Source: Kribbibacterium absianum | GTDB taxonomy: Bacteria > Actinomycetota > Coriobacteriia > Coriobacteriales > Atopobiaceae | DNA length: 64,000 nucleotides | Direction: 5' to 3' | NCBI RefSeq assembly: GCF_030067705.1 | Contig: NZ_JASJEX010000002.1 | Location: 62,001 to 126,000, forward strand | Part shown: positions 28,376 to 36,553 of the stretch, in pieces | How positions within the stretch are numbered: position 1 is the first letter of the stretch | Layout of the letters: the number at the start of each line of letters is the position of its first letter | Position numbers and translations under genes: made by a program | Notes under the pieces: model-generated | What the model was told of the DNA's origin: nothing | The model's database searches: none | The model's input: only the letters and a program-made list of their open reading frames with translations

Positions 28376-28917
28376 GCCGCGCCCCCAATCGCACCGGCCC
28401 GGGAGGCGCGGAGGTCCACGCACACGCTCCCTGCGTCCGTGGTCACCGTGACGAGCGAGCCGTCCACCGTGAACGAGAAGGCCTCGGTGGGGAACAGCTC
28501 GTCGGCCACGGAGGGGTCGTACGCGGCGCCGGCCAGCACGAAGTCCTGCAGCAGCGCGCCCTGGTAGCGATAGAGACGCGTCTGGTACGAGCCGGTCTCG
28601 GTGGTCCGTGTCAGCACGAGCGCGTCACCCTCGGGCCCGGGCCCGACAGAGACGGCGCCGGCGTAGTCGTTGCCCATCACGGTGTTGGCGATGAGCGCGC
28701 TCGAGAGGCGCTCGAGGTCCTGGTCGTGCCCGCGGGCCACGATGGCGCCGTACGCCTGCACGCCGGCGACGAGCGCAAGGAGCACGGTGAGCACGAAGAG
28801 GGCCATGAGGACGCCGGCGAACAGGTGCCACAGGCGCCCGGCGTCCCGCCGTCCGTGAAACAGCGACGCGGTCCGGGCGAGGGCATCGAGCGTGGCGGCC
28901 GGGTTCCGGCGGCTCAT
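28372..28917 (-). CDS. Membrane-anchored protein of the pilus-like operon (possible DUF4860-type)
   Basis: The 181-residue protein has one membrane helix (about 32-57, FAGVLMALFVLTVLLALVAG) and a beta-rich outer domain with the pattern YQTRLYRYQGALLQDFVLAG and FSFTVDGSLVTVTT. This resembles the DUF4860-like proteins found in Gram-positive pilin clusters, though I could not verify that. It starts at 28917 overlapping the upstream stop (ATGA) and ends overlapping the next start. Confidence 0.6.
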   Translation of the reverse strand: MSRRNPAATLDALARTASLFHGRRDAGRLWHLFAGVLMALFVLTVLLALVAGVQAYGAIVARGHDQDLERLSSALIANTVMGNDYAGAVSVGPGPEGDALVLTRTTETGSYQTRLYRYQGALLQDFVLAGAAYDPSVADELFPTEAFSFTVDGSLVTVTTDAGSVCVDLRASRAGAIGGAA

Positions 28918-29258
28918 GACACGGCCCCCACCAGGGTGCCGCGCGGGCGCACAGAGACCGTGGGGGGCACGTTGGAGGCGAACCACTCGTAGCCCACCCG
29001 GAAGTCCTGCTCGTTCACGCGGAGCTCGTAGTGCTCCACGAGATAGTCGACCGACGGCGGATAGGCACCCTCGACAGCCTGGCAACGGTCGGCCGCCAAA
29101 AGGACCGCCTCGCGCACGGACGCCGCCGCCTGCTCGTCGGGGGACGCGGTCGCAGAGATGCCGAGGCCCACGAGCGTCACCGAGACCGCGACGACCGCGA
29201 CGACGAGAGCGAGCCACGGTCCTGTATGCGGGCGCTCCCTCAAGAACCTCGACCTCAT
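28914..29258 (-). CDS. Pseudopilin-like protein of the pilus-like operon
   Basis: The 114-residue protein has an N-terminal membrane helix (about 14-36) and an outer part whose block AADRCQAVEGAYPPSVDYL, followed by FASNVPPTVSV, closely follows the pattern CYAxEGxYPPSLxYL...FASNxMPxIxV common in Gram-positive pseudopilins. A canonical prepilin cleavage site is not evident. GGGAGGGGAGG lies upstream of the ATG at 29258. It is the first small gene after the PilC-like gene. Confidence 0.7.
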   Translation of the reverse strand: MRSRFLRERPHTGPWLALVVAVVAVSVTLVGLGISATASPDEQAAASVREAVLLAADRCQAVEGAYPPSVDYLVEHYELRVNEQDFRVGYEWFASNVPPTVSVRPRGTLVGAVS

Positions 29259-29287
29259 GGCACCTCCCCTCCCGTTCCGACGACGCG

Positions 29288-30340
29288 CTAGCCGATGGAC
29301 CCCATGATCCCGACGAGCGGCAGCATCACGGACACGAGCGTGGCGCCCACCGCGACGGTCACAAGGGCCGCGAGGGCCGGCTCGACACCGTCGATGGCCG
29401 CGTCGAGGCCCTGCACGGCCTCGGAGAAGAGCAGGGCGGAGAGCTCGCCGAGGGACCGGTCGAGCGAGCCGGAGCGGCTGGACACCGCCAGCATGCGGGC
29501 GTACACCGGCTGGAGCAGCCCCACCTCGGCAACGGCCTGAGTGAGGGAGCGAGGCTCGGAAACGTCGAGCATGAGCTTGTGGGCGCGGGCCAGCTGGGCG
29601 CGCAGGCGCCGGTCGGTCACGGTGGCGAGGGCGTCGCCCATCGCATCGTCGGTGTTGGAGCCGGCGGCGACGTAGATGGCGAGGCAGCTGACGAAGCGGG
29701 AGAGGTCGAGCTCGTAGACCGCGTCGCGGGTCCAAGGGAGCACCGCGAGGACGCGCACGAGCCGCTGGCGACCGTCGGCCGTCGCGCCGAGGATGACCGT
29801 CGCAAGCGCCGCCGCCGTGCAGGCCAGCGTGGCGACGAGCGCGATCCAGCCGATGACGATGGACGCCTCGACCGCACCGAACGAGCCAGTGGTGAGACTG
29901 CCGGCAAGGCTCGCGTACACGCCCTCGAACGTGGGCAGCACGGCCCACACGGTGAACGCGACGATGACGGACATGAGGCAGAGGAGCGCCGCCGGGTAGC
30001 CCACGCTCGCGCGCATCTTCGCGAACATGCGGCCCTCCTCCTCGTAGTAGGCGGCGAGGCTCGAGAGCACCTGCTCCAAGCGGCCGGACTTCTCGCCCAC
30101 ATCGACCATGGACACGGCGTGCTCGGGGAACGCGCCCGTGGACGCAAGGGCGAACGCGAGGGACGCGCCGTCCGCGAGCTCGGCGTACACCTCCGAGAAG
30201 AGCTGGCTCGTGAACGCGTCCGTGGTGCCGTCTGCGAGCATGCCGACGGCCTCGTCCACCTGAATGCCGGCGGCGAGCATTACGGCCACGCCGTTGCAGA
30301 AGGCACTGACCGTCTCGCTGGTGGCGGTGGTCTGAGCCAT
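29288..30340 (-). CDS. Type II secretion system F-family protein (PilC/ComGB-like)
   Basis: The 350-residue platform protein has two T2SSF domains, with membrane helices near residues 105-130, 150-180 and at the C terminus. The family pattern appears twice: FPEHAVSMVDVGEKSGRLEQVL and YARMLAVSSRSGSLDRSLGEL. It anchors the pilus base in the membrane and connects to the ATPase. It is the first gene of the operon that ends with the PilT-type ATPase. The order F protein, small pilin-like proteins, ATPase differs from comG, where the ATPase comes first. Confidence 0.85.
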   Translation of the reverse strand: MAQTTATSETVSAFCNGVAVMLAAGIQVDEAVGMLADGTTDAFTSQLFSEVYAELADGASLAFALASTGAFPEHAVSMVDVGEKSGRLEQVLSSLAAYYEEEGRMFAKMRASVGYPAALLCLMSVIVAFTVWAVLPTFEGVYASLAGSLTTGSFGAVEASIVIGWIALVATLACTAAALATVILGATADGRQRLVRVLAVLPWTRDAVYELDLSRFVSCLAIYVAAGSNTDDAMGDALATVTDRRLRAQLARAHKLMLDVSEPRSLTQAVAEVGLLQPVYARMLAVSSRSGSLDRSLGELSALLFSEAVQGLDAAIDGVEPALAALVTVAVGATLVSVMLPLVGIMGSIG

Positions 30341-30491
30341 GGCGTCTCCTCAGGTTCGCTTGTGATTCCTTCAGACAGTCTAGACCAAGCTTGAGAACAC
30401 ATGCGGGGACGGCGATATAGGCGCGTGGGCCGTGCCGCGAGCGGCGCGCGTGCGGGGAGACGGCGGCGCCCTTGCCCAGGTGCGGGCGCGG

Positions 30492-30551
30492 TTGCGCGGA
30501 AACGTTTCTCCACAACAGCGCGTCACGTGAGCGCCGCGTCACGTGAGCGCC
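30492..30551. repeat. Family B palindrome followed by a 16 bp tandem repeat
   Basis: A 24 bp family B copy at 30492-30515 (TTGCGCGGAAAC then GTTTCTCCACAA) is followed by two identical 16-bp units GCGTCACGTGAGCGCC at 30520-30535 and 30536-30551, each containing the palindrome TCACGTGA. They lie in the 242 bp gap 30341-30582 upstream of the pilus-like operon. Confidence 0.75.
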
Positions 30552-30582
30552 GAACCTCACGAGAGAAGCGCGCCGGGCCGCG

Positions 30583-31458
30583 TCAGTCCAGGGGGACCGT
30601 CATCGTGGCGCCGTTGTCGAAGTTGAGGACCAAGTTGGAGCCGTCGAGCGAGGCCGACGAGATGGATCCGTCGCCCTCAAGGGCCGAGCCGTCCTCCTGG
30701 GTGAGCTGCGTGGAGGCCGTGCCGTCGCCGATGTGCCACGCGACGACGTTCCACGTGTTCCCGAGGTTCTGCGGGATCACGAACGCGCCGTTGTACAGCA
30801 CTTCGGTCACCGGCGTGCCCTGCAGCTGGAAGAGCACCATCGCGTCCGAGCTGCCGCTCGCGTACCGCACAAAGGAGTACGAGGCGCCGTCGTCGTCGAG
30901 CGCGCAGGCATAGGTGTAGCCGTCGTAGGAGATGCCCTTGGTCTGGTCGTCCGCCTGGACCTGCTCGGCGCGCGTAGGGGTCGTGTCATCGGTTTGGAGG
31001 CTCGTGGAGGGCTGGAGCACCACCGCAAAGATCACGACCACGATGACGAGCAGCACCGCCACCGCAGCCAGGGCGATCATCACGGGGCGGCTGAGCTTGG
31101 CGCGGTTCTGGCGGCTCTTGACCTGCGGTCGCTTGGAGGCGGCGATGCGCTGGCCGGAGCCGCTGCGGTAGTTGGAACGGGCGGCGTGGGCGGCCTCGGA
31201 GGCGGAGTCGCGGTCGTGGAGGACGGCGCCCTCGCCAGAGGAGATGGTGTCGAAAGCGCTCGTGTCGTGCACGGGGCGTGGGGCGTCGGAGGAGATGTGC
31301 GGCGACGCCTGGGCGGCGCCGGCGACGCGGTTCCCGACAGAGCGGCCCGCGGCCGAGGTGCCCGCGCCCTTGAAGCGCTTGGCAGTGGGCTTCGCGCCCG
31401 ACGAGGCCGCGTGCTTGCCGTAGTGCCGAGGGGTGCCGTTGTCGTTGCTCGTGGCCAT
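30583..31458 (-). CDS. Single-pass membrane protein of unknown function
   Basis: The 291-residue protein has a long basic, serine/alanine-rich N-terminal cytoplasmic region (1-120), one membrane helix (about 126-148, PVMIALAAVAVLLVIVVVIF) and a 140-residue outer domain of mixed beta character. No catalytic motif or named family is recognised. GGAG precedes the ATG at 31458. It stands alone between the NRAMP-related gene and the pilus-like operon; an export-associated role is possible but unsupported. Confidence 0.75.
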   Translation of the reverse strand: MATSNDNGTPRHYGKHAASSGAKPTAKRFKGAGTSAAGRSVGNRVAGAAQASPHISSDAPRPVHDTSAFDTISSGEGAVLHDRDSASEAAHAARSNYRSGSGQRIAASKRPQVKSRQNRAKLSRPVMIALAAVAVLLVIVVVIFAVVLQPSTSLQTDDTTPTRAEQVQADDQTKGISYDGYTYACALDDDGASYSFVRYASGSSDAMVLFQLQGTPVTEVLYNGAFVIPQNLGNTWNVVAWHIGDGTASTQLTQEDGSALEGDGSISSASLDGSNLVLNFDNGATMTVPLD

Positions 31459-31620
31459 GGTCTCTCCACAAGGCCCGGACCAGCCGGGCGTCGATGGTCG
31501 TACGGAGCAATCTTAAACGTCCTTGCGGTTTTGTAAGGGTCATTGGCAAGAACAGCAGAAGCGCCCCGGCTGCGGTCGCTCGCGCGGCGACGCGCCCGGG
31601 GCGCGCACGAGGCCGCCCTC

Positions 31621-33042
31621 TCAGTAGCCCATGAGCTGCAGGGCGAACATGATCAGGGTCAGGATCACGATGAGCACGATGGTCACCCAGGTCACCCCGG
31701 TCCAGACGCGTCCGTTGCGGTACGGACCCATCACCCGCTTGTCGGACGCGATCTTCACCATGTACACCATCAGCACCGGCAGCAGCACGCCATTGACCAC
31801 CTGCGCGGCCATCATCACGCCAAAGAGGTCCACGTTGGGGACGAGCACCACCACGGCCGAGAGCACGATCACCGCCGTCACGATGCCGCAGTAGATGGGC
31901 GCCTCGCTCCAGCCATGGTCCGCGCCGTGCTCCCAGCCGAACGCCTCGCAGATGGCGCTCGCCGTGATGCCCGGCAGCACGCAGGCCGCGAGCAGCGACG
32001 CGCCCACCAGGCCGAGGCCAAAGAGCGCCTCGGCGTAATCGCCCACGATCGGCGCGAGGGCGCTCGCCGCCGTCGCGGCGTCGTCCACCACAAGGCCCGA
32101 GCCCGCCAGCGTCGCTCCCGTGGCCAGGATGATGAACCAGCTGATCACGCTCGCGAGCACCGCGCCCGTGCAGGTGTCGATGCGCTGGTAGGGGATCTCC
32201 TCGGTGCCGACGTTCTTGTCCACCACGTTGGACTGGGCGAGGAAGATCATCCACGGTGCGATGGTGGTGCCCGTGAGGGCCACGAGCAGCGACAGGTACT
32301 CCGGGCTCATCTGGACCTGCGGCACGAAGGTGTCGACCAGGGCCTCGCCCCAGTCGGGCCCCACCATCACGCCGGCGATCACGTAGGCCACAAAGATGCA
32401 GCTGATGGCCAAGAGGACCTTCTCGATGCGCTTGTAGGAGCCGCTCATCGTGAGCAGCCACACGGCGATGGCCGCGACGGGCACCGACACGTAGGGCGGC
32501 ACGCCGAAGAGGCTCATGCCGCTCGCCACGCCCGCGAACTCCGACAGCGTGACCATCGTGTTCGAGACGAGCAGCGACAGCATGGCCACGGCGCTCCACC
32601 GCACGCCGAACTGCTCGCGGATGAGGCTCGCGAACCCCTTGCCGGTGACGCAGCCCATGCGCGCGGCCGTCTCCTGCACCACCACCAGGAGGAAGCACAT
32701 CACGGGCACGGTCCAGAGAAGGCCGAATCCGAACATCGCGCCGGCGTTGGAGTAGGTGGCGATGCCGCCGGCGTCGGTGCCGGCAAGGGCGGCGATGAGG
32801 CCGGGGCCCATCGCGGCAAGCACCATCGACCAGCGCATCCGCGGCTTGGCGTGGGGCTCGGCCTGGTCCACGGTCTGGGGCCGGGTGCGCAGAGCGGGGC
32901 CGGCGGGCCGCTTCTTGACAGCGGGCTCGGCGGGCCGCTTGGGCGCGGGCGCCTTGTGGCCCACGCGCTCGGGCTTCTGGGAGGCCCCACGCCACGCGGT
33001 GCCACCCACGCGGCGCAGCCTCTCCTCCTTGCGGGGCGTCAT
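31621..33042 (-). CDS. NRAMP-related divalent cation transporter (probable Mg2+-type)
   Basis: The 473-residue protein has a 70-residue basic, proline-rich N-terminal tail and about eleven membrane helices. Helix 1 reads GTDAGGIAT where Mn/Fe NRAMPs have Asp-Pro-Gly-Asn: the aspartate (Asp90) is kept but the asparagine is glycine. Helix 6 reads TIAPWM where they have Met-Pro-His. These are the replacements reported for NRAMP-related magnesium transporters, characterised in Eggerthella lenta of the same class. It starts one base after the MgtE-like gene ends, so the two are co-translated. Mg2+ transport is inference from residues and partner. Confidence 0.78.
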   Translation of the reverse strand: MTPRKEERLRRVGGTAWRGASQKPERVGHKAPAPKRPAEPAVKKRPAGPALRTRPQTVDQAEPHAKPRMRWSMVLAAMGPGLIAALAGTDAGGIATYSNAGAMFGFGLLWTVPVMCFLLVVVQETAARMGCVTGKGFASLIREQFGVRWSAVAMLSLLVSNTMVTLSEFAGVASGMSLFGVPPYVSVPVAAIAVWLLTMSGSYKRIEKVLLAISCIFVAYVIAGVMVGPDWGEALVDTFVPQVQMSPEYLSLLVALTGTTIAPWMIFLAQSNVVDKNVGTEEIPYQRIDTCTGAVLASVISWFIILATGATLAGSGLVVDDAATAASALAPIVGDYAEALFGLGLVGASLLAACVLPGITASAICEAFGWEHGADHGWSEAPIYCGIVTAVIVLSAVVVLVPNVDLFGVMMAAQVVNGVLLPVLMVYMVKIASDKRVMGPYRNGRVWTGVTWVTIVLIVILTLIMFALQLMGY

Positions 33043-33043
33043 G

Positions 33044-34870
33044 CTACGCCCCCAGCCCGCAGGTGAGGAACGCCACGACCGCGTACACGGCGATGGCGAT
33101 CAGCTGCGCCAGGATGCGCAGCGTGAGACGGGAGGTCTCCTCGCCCTTCTCGTCGCGCCGGCGCAGCACCCGGAGGTAGAGGGGCGCGATGAGGAAGAGG
33201 CCGAGGCCCGCGACCACGGCGGCCACGAAGCCGAACACGAAGAGCGTCCGGGCCGGCTCGCCGTGGAAGAGCGCGCTGCCGAGGCCCGCCGCCACGAGCA
33301 GCACCAGGGCCAGGAACACGACGCTGATGCCGAGGCCGCGCCAGAAGAAGCTCGCGGTGGAGGGGGCGTCCTCGTCGTCCGCGTCGAACTCGATGAAGAA
33401 TCCGATCACGTAGTCCACCATCGAGTCCGCCGTGAGCAGCGCCACCGGCAGGCCCACGCACAGCGCGAGACCCGTGGCCCCCAGCCCGAGCGCGTTGCCC
33501 GCCGAGACGAGGATCGCCGCGCCGAGCGCCCAGAAGAACAGCCACAGCTGGTCGAGCAGCAACCATCGGAGGTCGTTGGAGGGCTGGTCGGAGTCGCTGT
33601 CGCGGCCGCCGGCGAGCACGAGGTCCTCCTCGTGCTCCTCCTCCATGACGTCGAGGGCGTCGTCCACGGTCACGATGCCGAGGATGCGGTTGTGCTCGTC
33701 CACCACGGGGATCGCGAGCAGGTTGTACTTGGAGATGGCCTCGGCGACGTCCTCCTGGTCGTCCTCGGGGTCGCAGGTGATGACGTCGGTGGCCATGAAG
33801 TCCTGGATCCGGGCCGTCATCGGCTGCACCACGATGTCGCGCAGGGTCACGACGCCGAGCAGCTTCTTGCCCTCGTCGGCCACGTAGAGGTAGTTGACGG
33901 TCTCCACTTCCTCGTCATCGAGGTCGCGGACCGCCTGCACGGCGTCGGCCACGGTGGCCGTGGGCTTGATCCAGAGGAACTCGCTCGTCATGATGCGGCC
34001 CGCGGTGTCCTCGCGGTAGCCGAGCAGCTGGCGGACGGCCTTCTCCTCCTTCACGCCCATCAGGCGCAGGAGCGTCTCGGCCTTCTCGTAGTCCAGCTCG
34101 CTCACCAGCTCCGCCGCGTCGTCCGGGTCCATCTCGGTGAGCAGGCGCGTGGCGTCGGCGGTGTCCATGTCGCCCATGATCTCGGCGGCCATCTCGTCGT
34201 CGTCCAGCTCGGCCATGGTCTCGGCGGCGCGGGTGTCGTCGAGCTGCGCGAAGACCTGGGCGCGGAGGCGCGGGTCCAGCTGCTCGATGATGTCCGCGAT
34301 GTCGGCCGGGTGCATGTCGTCGAGGGTCTTGTGCGAGACGCTGAGCTGCACGTCCGAGAGCTCGCGGTCGAGCAGGTCCATGTAGGACCAGGCGATGATC
34401 TTCTCAGGCACCTCTTTGCCCACGGCCTTCGCGGCCTTGACCACCGCGCGCTCCACCTTGGGCGACAGGGCGCGGAGGATGCCGCGGGCGCCCACCTCGG
34501 CGCCGAGCAGGCGCAGCTGGTTGGTGCCGGAGTCCGAGAGCTTGAGGTCGTTCACGCGCACCACGCGCAGGCCGCGGGTGTCCACGATCTGCTTGTTGAG
34601 CAGGTCGCGGGAGATGAGGACCTCGTTGGGCTGCAGGTACGAGAAGCGGATGTCGGTCGCGGGGACCTTGAGACGCACGGCGTCGTCGAACGAGTCGACG
34701 TACTTGCGCCAGCTGATCATGAACGGCGTCTTGCCGGGGCCCACGAACGCGAGGCTCGTCACCCGGGGGAAGACCTCGCCGGTGGCGATGCCCAGGTCGT
34801 TGACGGTGCCGATCTTCTCACCGTTCGAGTCGATAACGGGGATTCCCAGCATCTGGGACAGGTAAATCAT
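33044..34870 (-). CDS. PRC-barrel/MgtE_N/CBS protein with C-terminal membrane domain
   Basis: The 608-residue protein has an N-terminal PRC-barrel-like domain (1-75), an MgtE_N helical domain (about 180-290, with repeated Leu-Asp-Asp-Asp and MHPADIADIIEQL), a CBS pair (300-440) and four or five membrane helices (about 465-608). The membrane part does not show the Gly-Gly-Asn channel motif of MgtE, so it is probably a Mg2+-sensing regulator or partner rather than a true MgtE channel. It precedes and nearly overlaps the NRAMP-related gene. A structured leader at 34881-34985 lies upstream. Confidence 0.8.
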   Translation of the reverse strand: MIYLSQMLGIPVIDSNGEKIGTVNDLGIATGEVFPRVTSLAFVGPGKTPFMISWRKYVDSFDDAVRLKVPATDIRFSYLQPNEVLISRDLLNKQIVDTRGLRVVRVNDLKLSDSGTNQLRLLGAEVGARGILRALSPKVERAVVKAAKAVGKEVPEKIIAWSYMDLLDRELSDVQLSVSHKTLDDMHPADIADIIEQLDPRLRAQVFAQLDDTRAAETMAELDDDEMAAEIMGDMDTADATRLLTEMDPDDAAELVSELDYEKAETLLRLMGVKEEKAVRQLLGYREDTAGRIMTSEFLWIKPTATVADAVQAVRDLDDEEVETVNYLYVADEGKKLLGVVTLRDIVVQPMTARIQDFMATDVITCDPEDDQEDVAEAISKYNLLAIPVVDEHNRILGIVTVDDALDVMEEEHEEDLVLAGGRDSDSDQPSNDLRWLLLDQLWLFFWALGAAILVSAGNALGLGATGLALCVGLPVALLTADSMVDYVIGFFIEFDADDEDAPSTASFFWRGLGISVVFLALVLLVAAGLGSALFHGEPARTLFVFGFVAAVVAGLGLFLIAPLYLRVLRRRDEKGEETSRLTLRILAQLIAIAVYAVVAFLTCGLGA

Positions 34871-34998
34871 GGTTGTGACTCCTAACGAGTGCGCCCCGAG
34901 CGCACGCGTTAGGCCGCCCAGGGATCAGAGACTGTGAGGTCGGGGTTTCATCACGATCCTTTCGGTCGCCCCTGGACAGATTGCCGCAGGTCATTCTA
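34868..34998 (-). promoter_or_regulatory. Structured 5' leader (candidate regulatory RNA) of the MgtE-like gene
   Basis: Read on the minus strand, a possible -10 box TAGAAT (34993-34998) precedes a stem CCAGGG/CCCTGG (34970-34975 with 34918-34923) enclosing a hairpin with a GAAA tetraloop (34954-34968). A second long hairpin at 34881-34913 has stem CCTAACG/CGTTAGG plus TGCG/CGCA and includes part of the AGGAG ribosome site. The layout, a folded domain followed by a site-sequestering hairpin, is that of a translational riboswitch. It does not match the M-box or yybP-ykoY consensus as I know them. Confidence 0.5.
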
Positions 34999-35024
34999 AC
35001 AGCTTGCGTGCTGAAAACCAGCGC

Positions 35025-35510
35025 TTAGGCCGTGGCCCGGGCCTTCTCCAGGCGGTCCTCAGCCACGAGGTCCTCGGCCGCCTCGCTCACGGCGTCGAGC
35101 ACGGCCACCACCTGGGTCAGGTCGAGGCCCTCCAGGCGGTCCGCCAGCGCGTCGACGGTGCGAAGCACCCGGGCGTGCTGCTTGTCGTAGAGGTCCGAGT
35201 CCTCGCGGAGCTCCATGAACACCCGGCGGCGGTCCTCGGTGGAGCGGTGCCGGCGCACGATGCCCTTCTCCTCCATGGCCTGGAGGGTTCGGTTCATCTG
35301 GGACTTCATGATGTGCGACTCGCGGCAGAGGTCCGTGGCCGTGAGCATCGTGCCGGGGTTCTCCATCTTGTTCTTCATGAGCAGGTTGCAGATGACCGCC
35401 TCGTTGTAACGAAGGTCGTCGAACCGTTGGAGCTGGGAGATGTTGGAGGTGATGCGCAACCACGCGCTGAGCAGCTGTTCGCGCTCGTCGCGTCCCTTGA
35501 TCTCACCCAT
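35025..35510 (-). CDS. MarR-family transcriptional regulator
   Basis: The 161-residue protein has a winged helix in the middle: LTATDLCRESHIMKSQMNRTLQAMEEKGIV followed by the wing RRHRSTEDRRRVFMEL, written here in two pieces. This is typical of MarR proteins, which bind palindromes and are often released by small phenolic ligands. I chose the ATG at 35510, with GGAGG nine bases upstream. It precedes the MgtE-like gene by 154 bp and follows the nitroreductase terminator; its target is unknown. Confidence 0.85.
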   Translation of the reverse strand: MGEIKGRDEREQLLSAWLRITSNISQLQRFDDLRYNEAVICNLLMKNKMENPGTMLTATDLCRESHIMKSQMNRTLQAMEEKGIVRRHRSTEDRRRVFMELREDSDLYDKQHARVLRTVDALADRLEGLDLTQVVAVLDAVSEAAEDLVAEDRLEKARATA

Positions 35511-35577
35511 GGGCGTGCGCCTCCAATTCCAGCCGCAAAAGGCTAAAGAGCAACCAGTTAACTTATCCCACAAGAAG

Positions 35578-35604
35578 GGGGCCGGTTCAAGGAGAACCGG
35601 CCCC
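35578..35604 (-). terminator. Terminator of the nitroreductase gene
   Basis: Arms GGGGCCGGTTC and GAACCGGCCCC with a 5-nt loop; on the minus strand the stem is followed by CTTCTTGT. It lies about 40 bp beyond the nitroreductase stop. Confidence 0.8.
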
Positions 35605-35645
35605 GATCGACTGGGACGAAGCACGCGCGGTGGCGTCTGCGCAGG

Positions 35646-36317
35646 TCAGGCCCAGCACACGTTCTCGGCGCCGGCCCCCAGCTCAAAGTGCCGCTTGACG
35701 ATGCCGAGGTCCACGTCGGCATAGGGCGCGGGCAGCGCCTCGGCGCGGACCGTGCCGCCGCGGTAGGTGATGTGGAACCGTTGCTGGTTCATCGCGGTGG
35801 GCGCGAGCTGCGCCGCCCACATGCCCTCCTGGAACCATGCCGGCGCCTCGACGCCGCCCTCGACGGTGCAGAGCTTCTCGAGGGGCTTCACCGGGTGCGT
35901 GGACCCGGAGCCGGCGCCATGGCCGAGCGCCACCACGCAGACGAGCTTCTCGTCGGGGGCCAGGCCGCCGCGCACGATGCCGTGCTTGTAGGTGAGGCCC
36001 ACCCAGCAGCTGTTGAGGCCCATCTCCTGGGCCTCGAGGACGATGAGCTCGCCGGCGTAGCCCACGTCCTGGCTCAGGTGCAGGCTGCGCTCGCCGGCGC
36101 AGACGAGGTAGTTGGTCACGCCCTTGAACGCGCCATAGGCCGGGAGGCTCGACGAGAAGGCCCGGGGCTCGTCAAAGGCCAGGCGGAACGAGAGGCCGGG
36201 GGTGCGGTTGGCGTCCGCAACGAGGGCGGAGAGGCGCTCGCGGTCCTCGGGGCCGATGGGGTCCGGGAGATAGGAGCGCACGGAGTGGCGCTGGGCGATG
36301 GCATCGAGAAGGGGCAT
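35646..36317 (-). CDS. Nitroreductase-family flavoprotein
   Basis: The 223-residue protein fits the NfsB/FRase-like nitroreductase superfamily: FMN phosphate-binding RHSVRSYLPDPI at the N terminus, the middle block VGYAGELIVLEAQEMGLNSCWVG and the C-terminal LAPTAMNQQRFHITYR. These enzymes use FMN and NAD(P)H to reduce nitro groups, quinones or enones. I chose the ATG at 36317; its ribosome site (AAAGG) is weak. It has its own terminator and a 236 bp upstream region shared with the divergent membrane protein gene. Confidence 0.85.
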   Translation of the reverse strand: MPLLDAIAQRHSVRSYLPDPIGPEDRERLSALVADANRTPGLSFRLAFDEPRAFSSSLPAYGAFKGVTNYLVCAGERSLHLSQDVGYAGELIVLEAQEMGLNSCWVGLTYKHGIVRGGLAPDEKLVCVVALGHGAGSGSTHPVKPLEKLCTVEGGVEAPAWFQEGMWAAQLAPTAMNQQRFHITYRGGTVRAEALPAPYADVDLGIVKRHFELGAGAENVCWA

Positions 36318-36553
36318 GGGCGCCGCCTTTCTGCGAGGGGTCGACGCACCCAGCATACCCGGCCCCGGTGCCCGGGAAACGGCCGCGCCACGGGCGAGCG
36401 GCGCAGCGAGGGGAGTGTCGAGGGCCGAGAGCCAACGGCCGCGGGGGACTCGCCGTGGAGGGTCCGCTGCTGAGGGCCCGCTGACAGGACGCGCTCCGAG
36501 GCGAGGGTACAAGCATCCGCAGACATCGAAATAACGAACCCGAGGAGGTCACC

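Noticed and set aside
33044-34870. A straightforward MgtE magnesium channel
   Set aside because: The N-terminal and CBS domains fit, but the membrane part lacks the family's channel motif and an extra PRC-barrel is present, so I kept a more cautious name.
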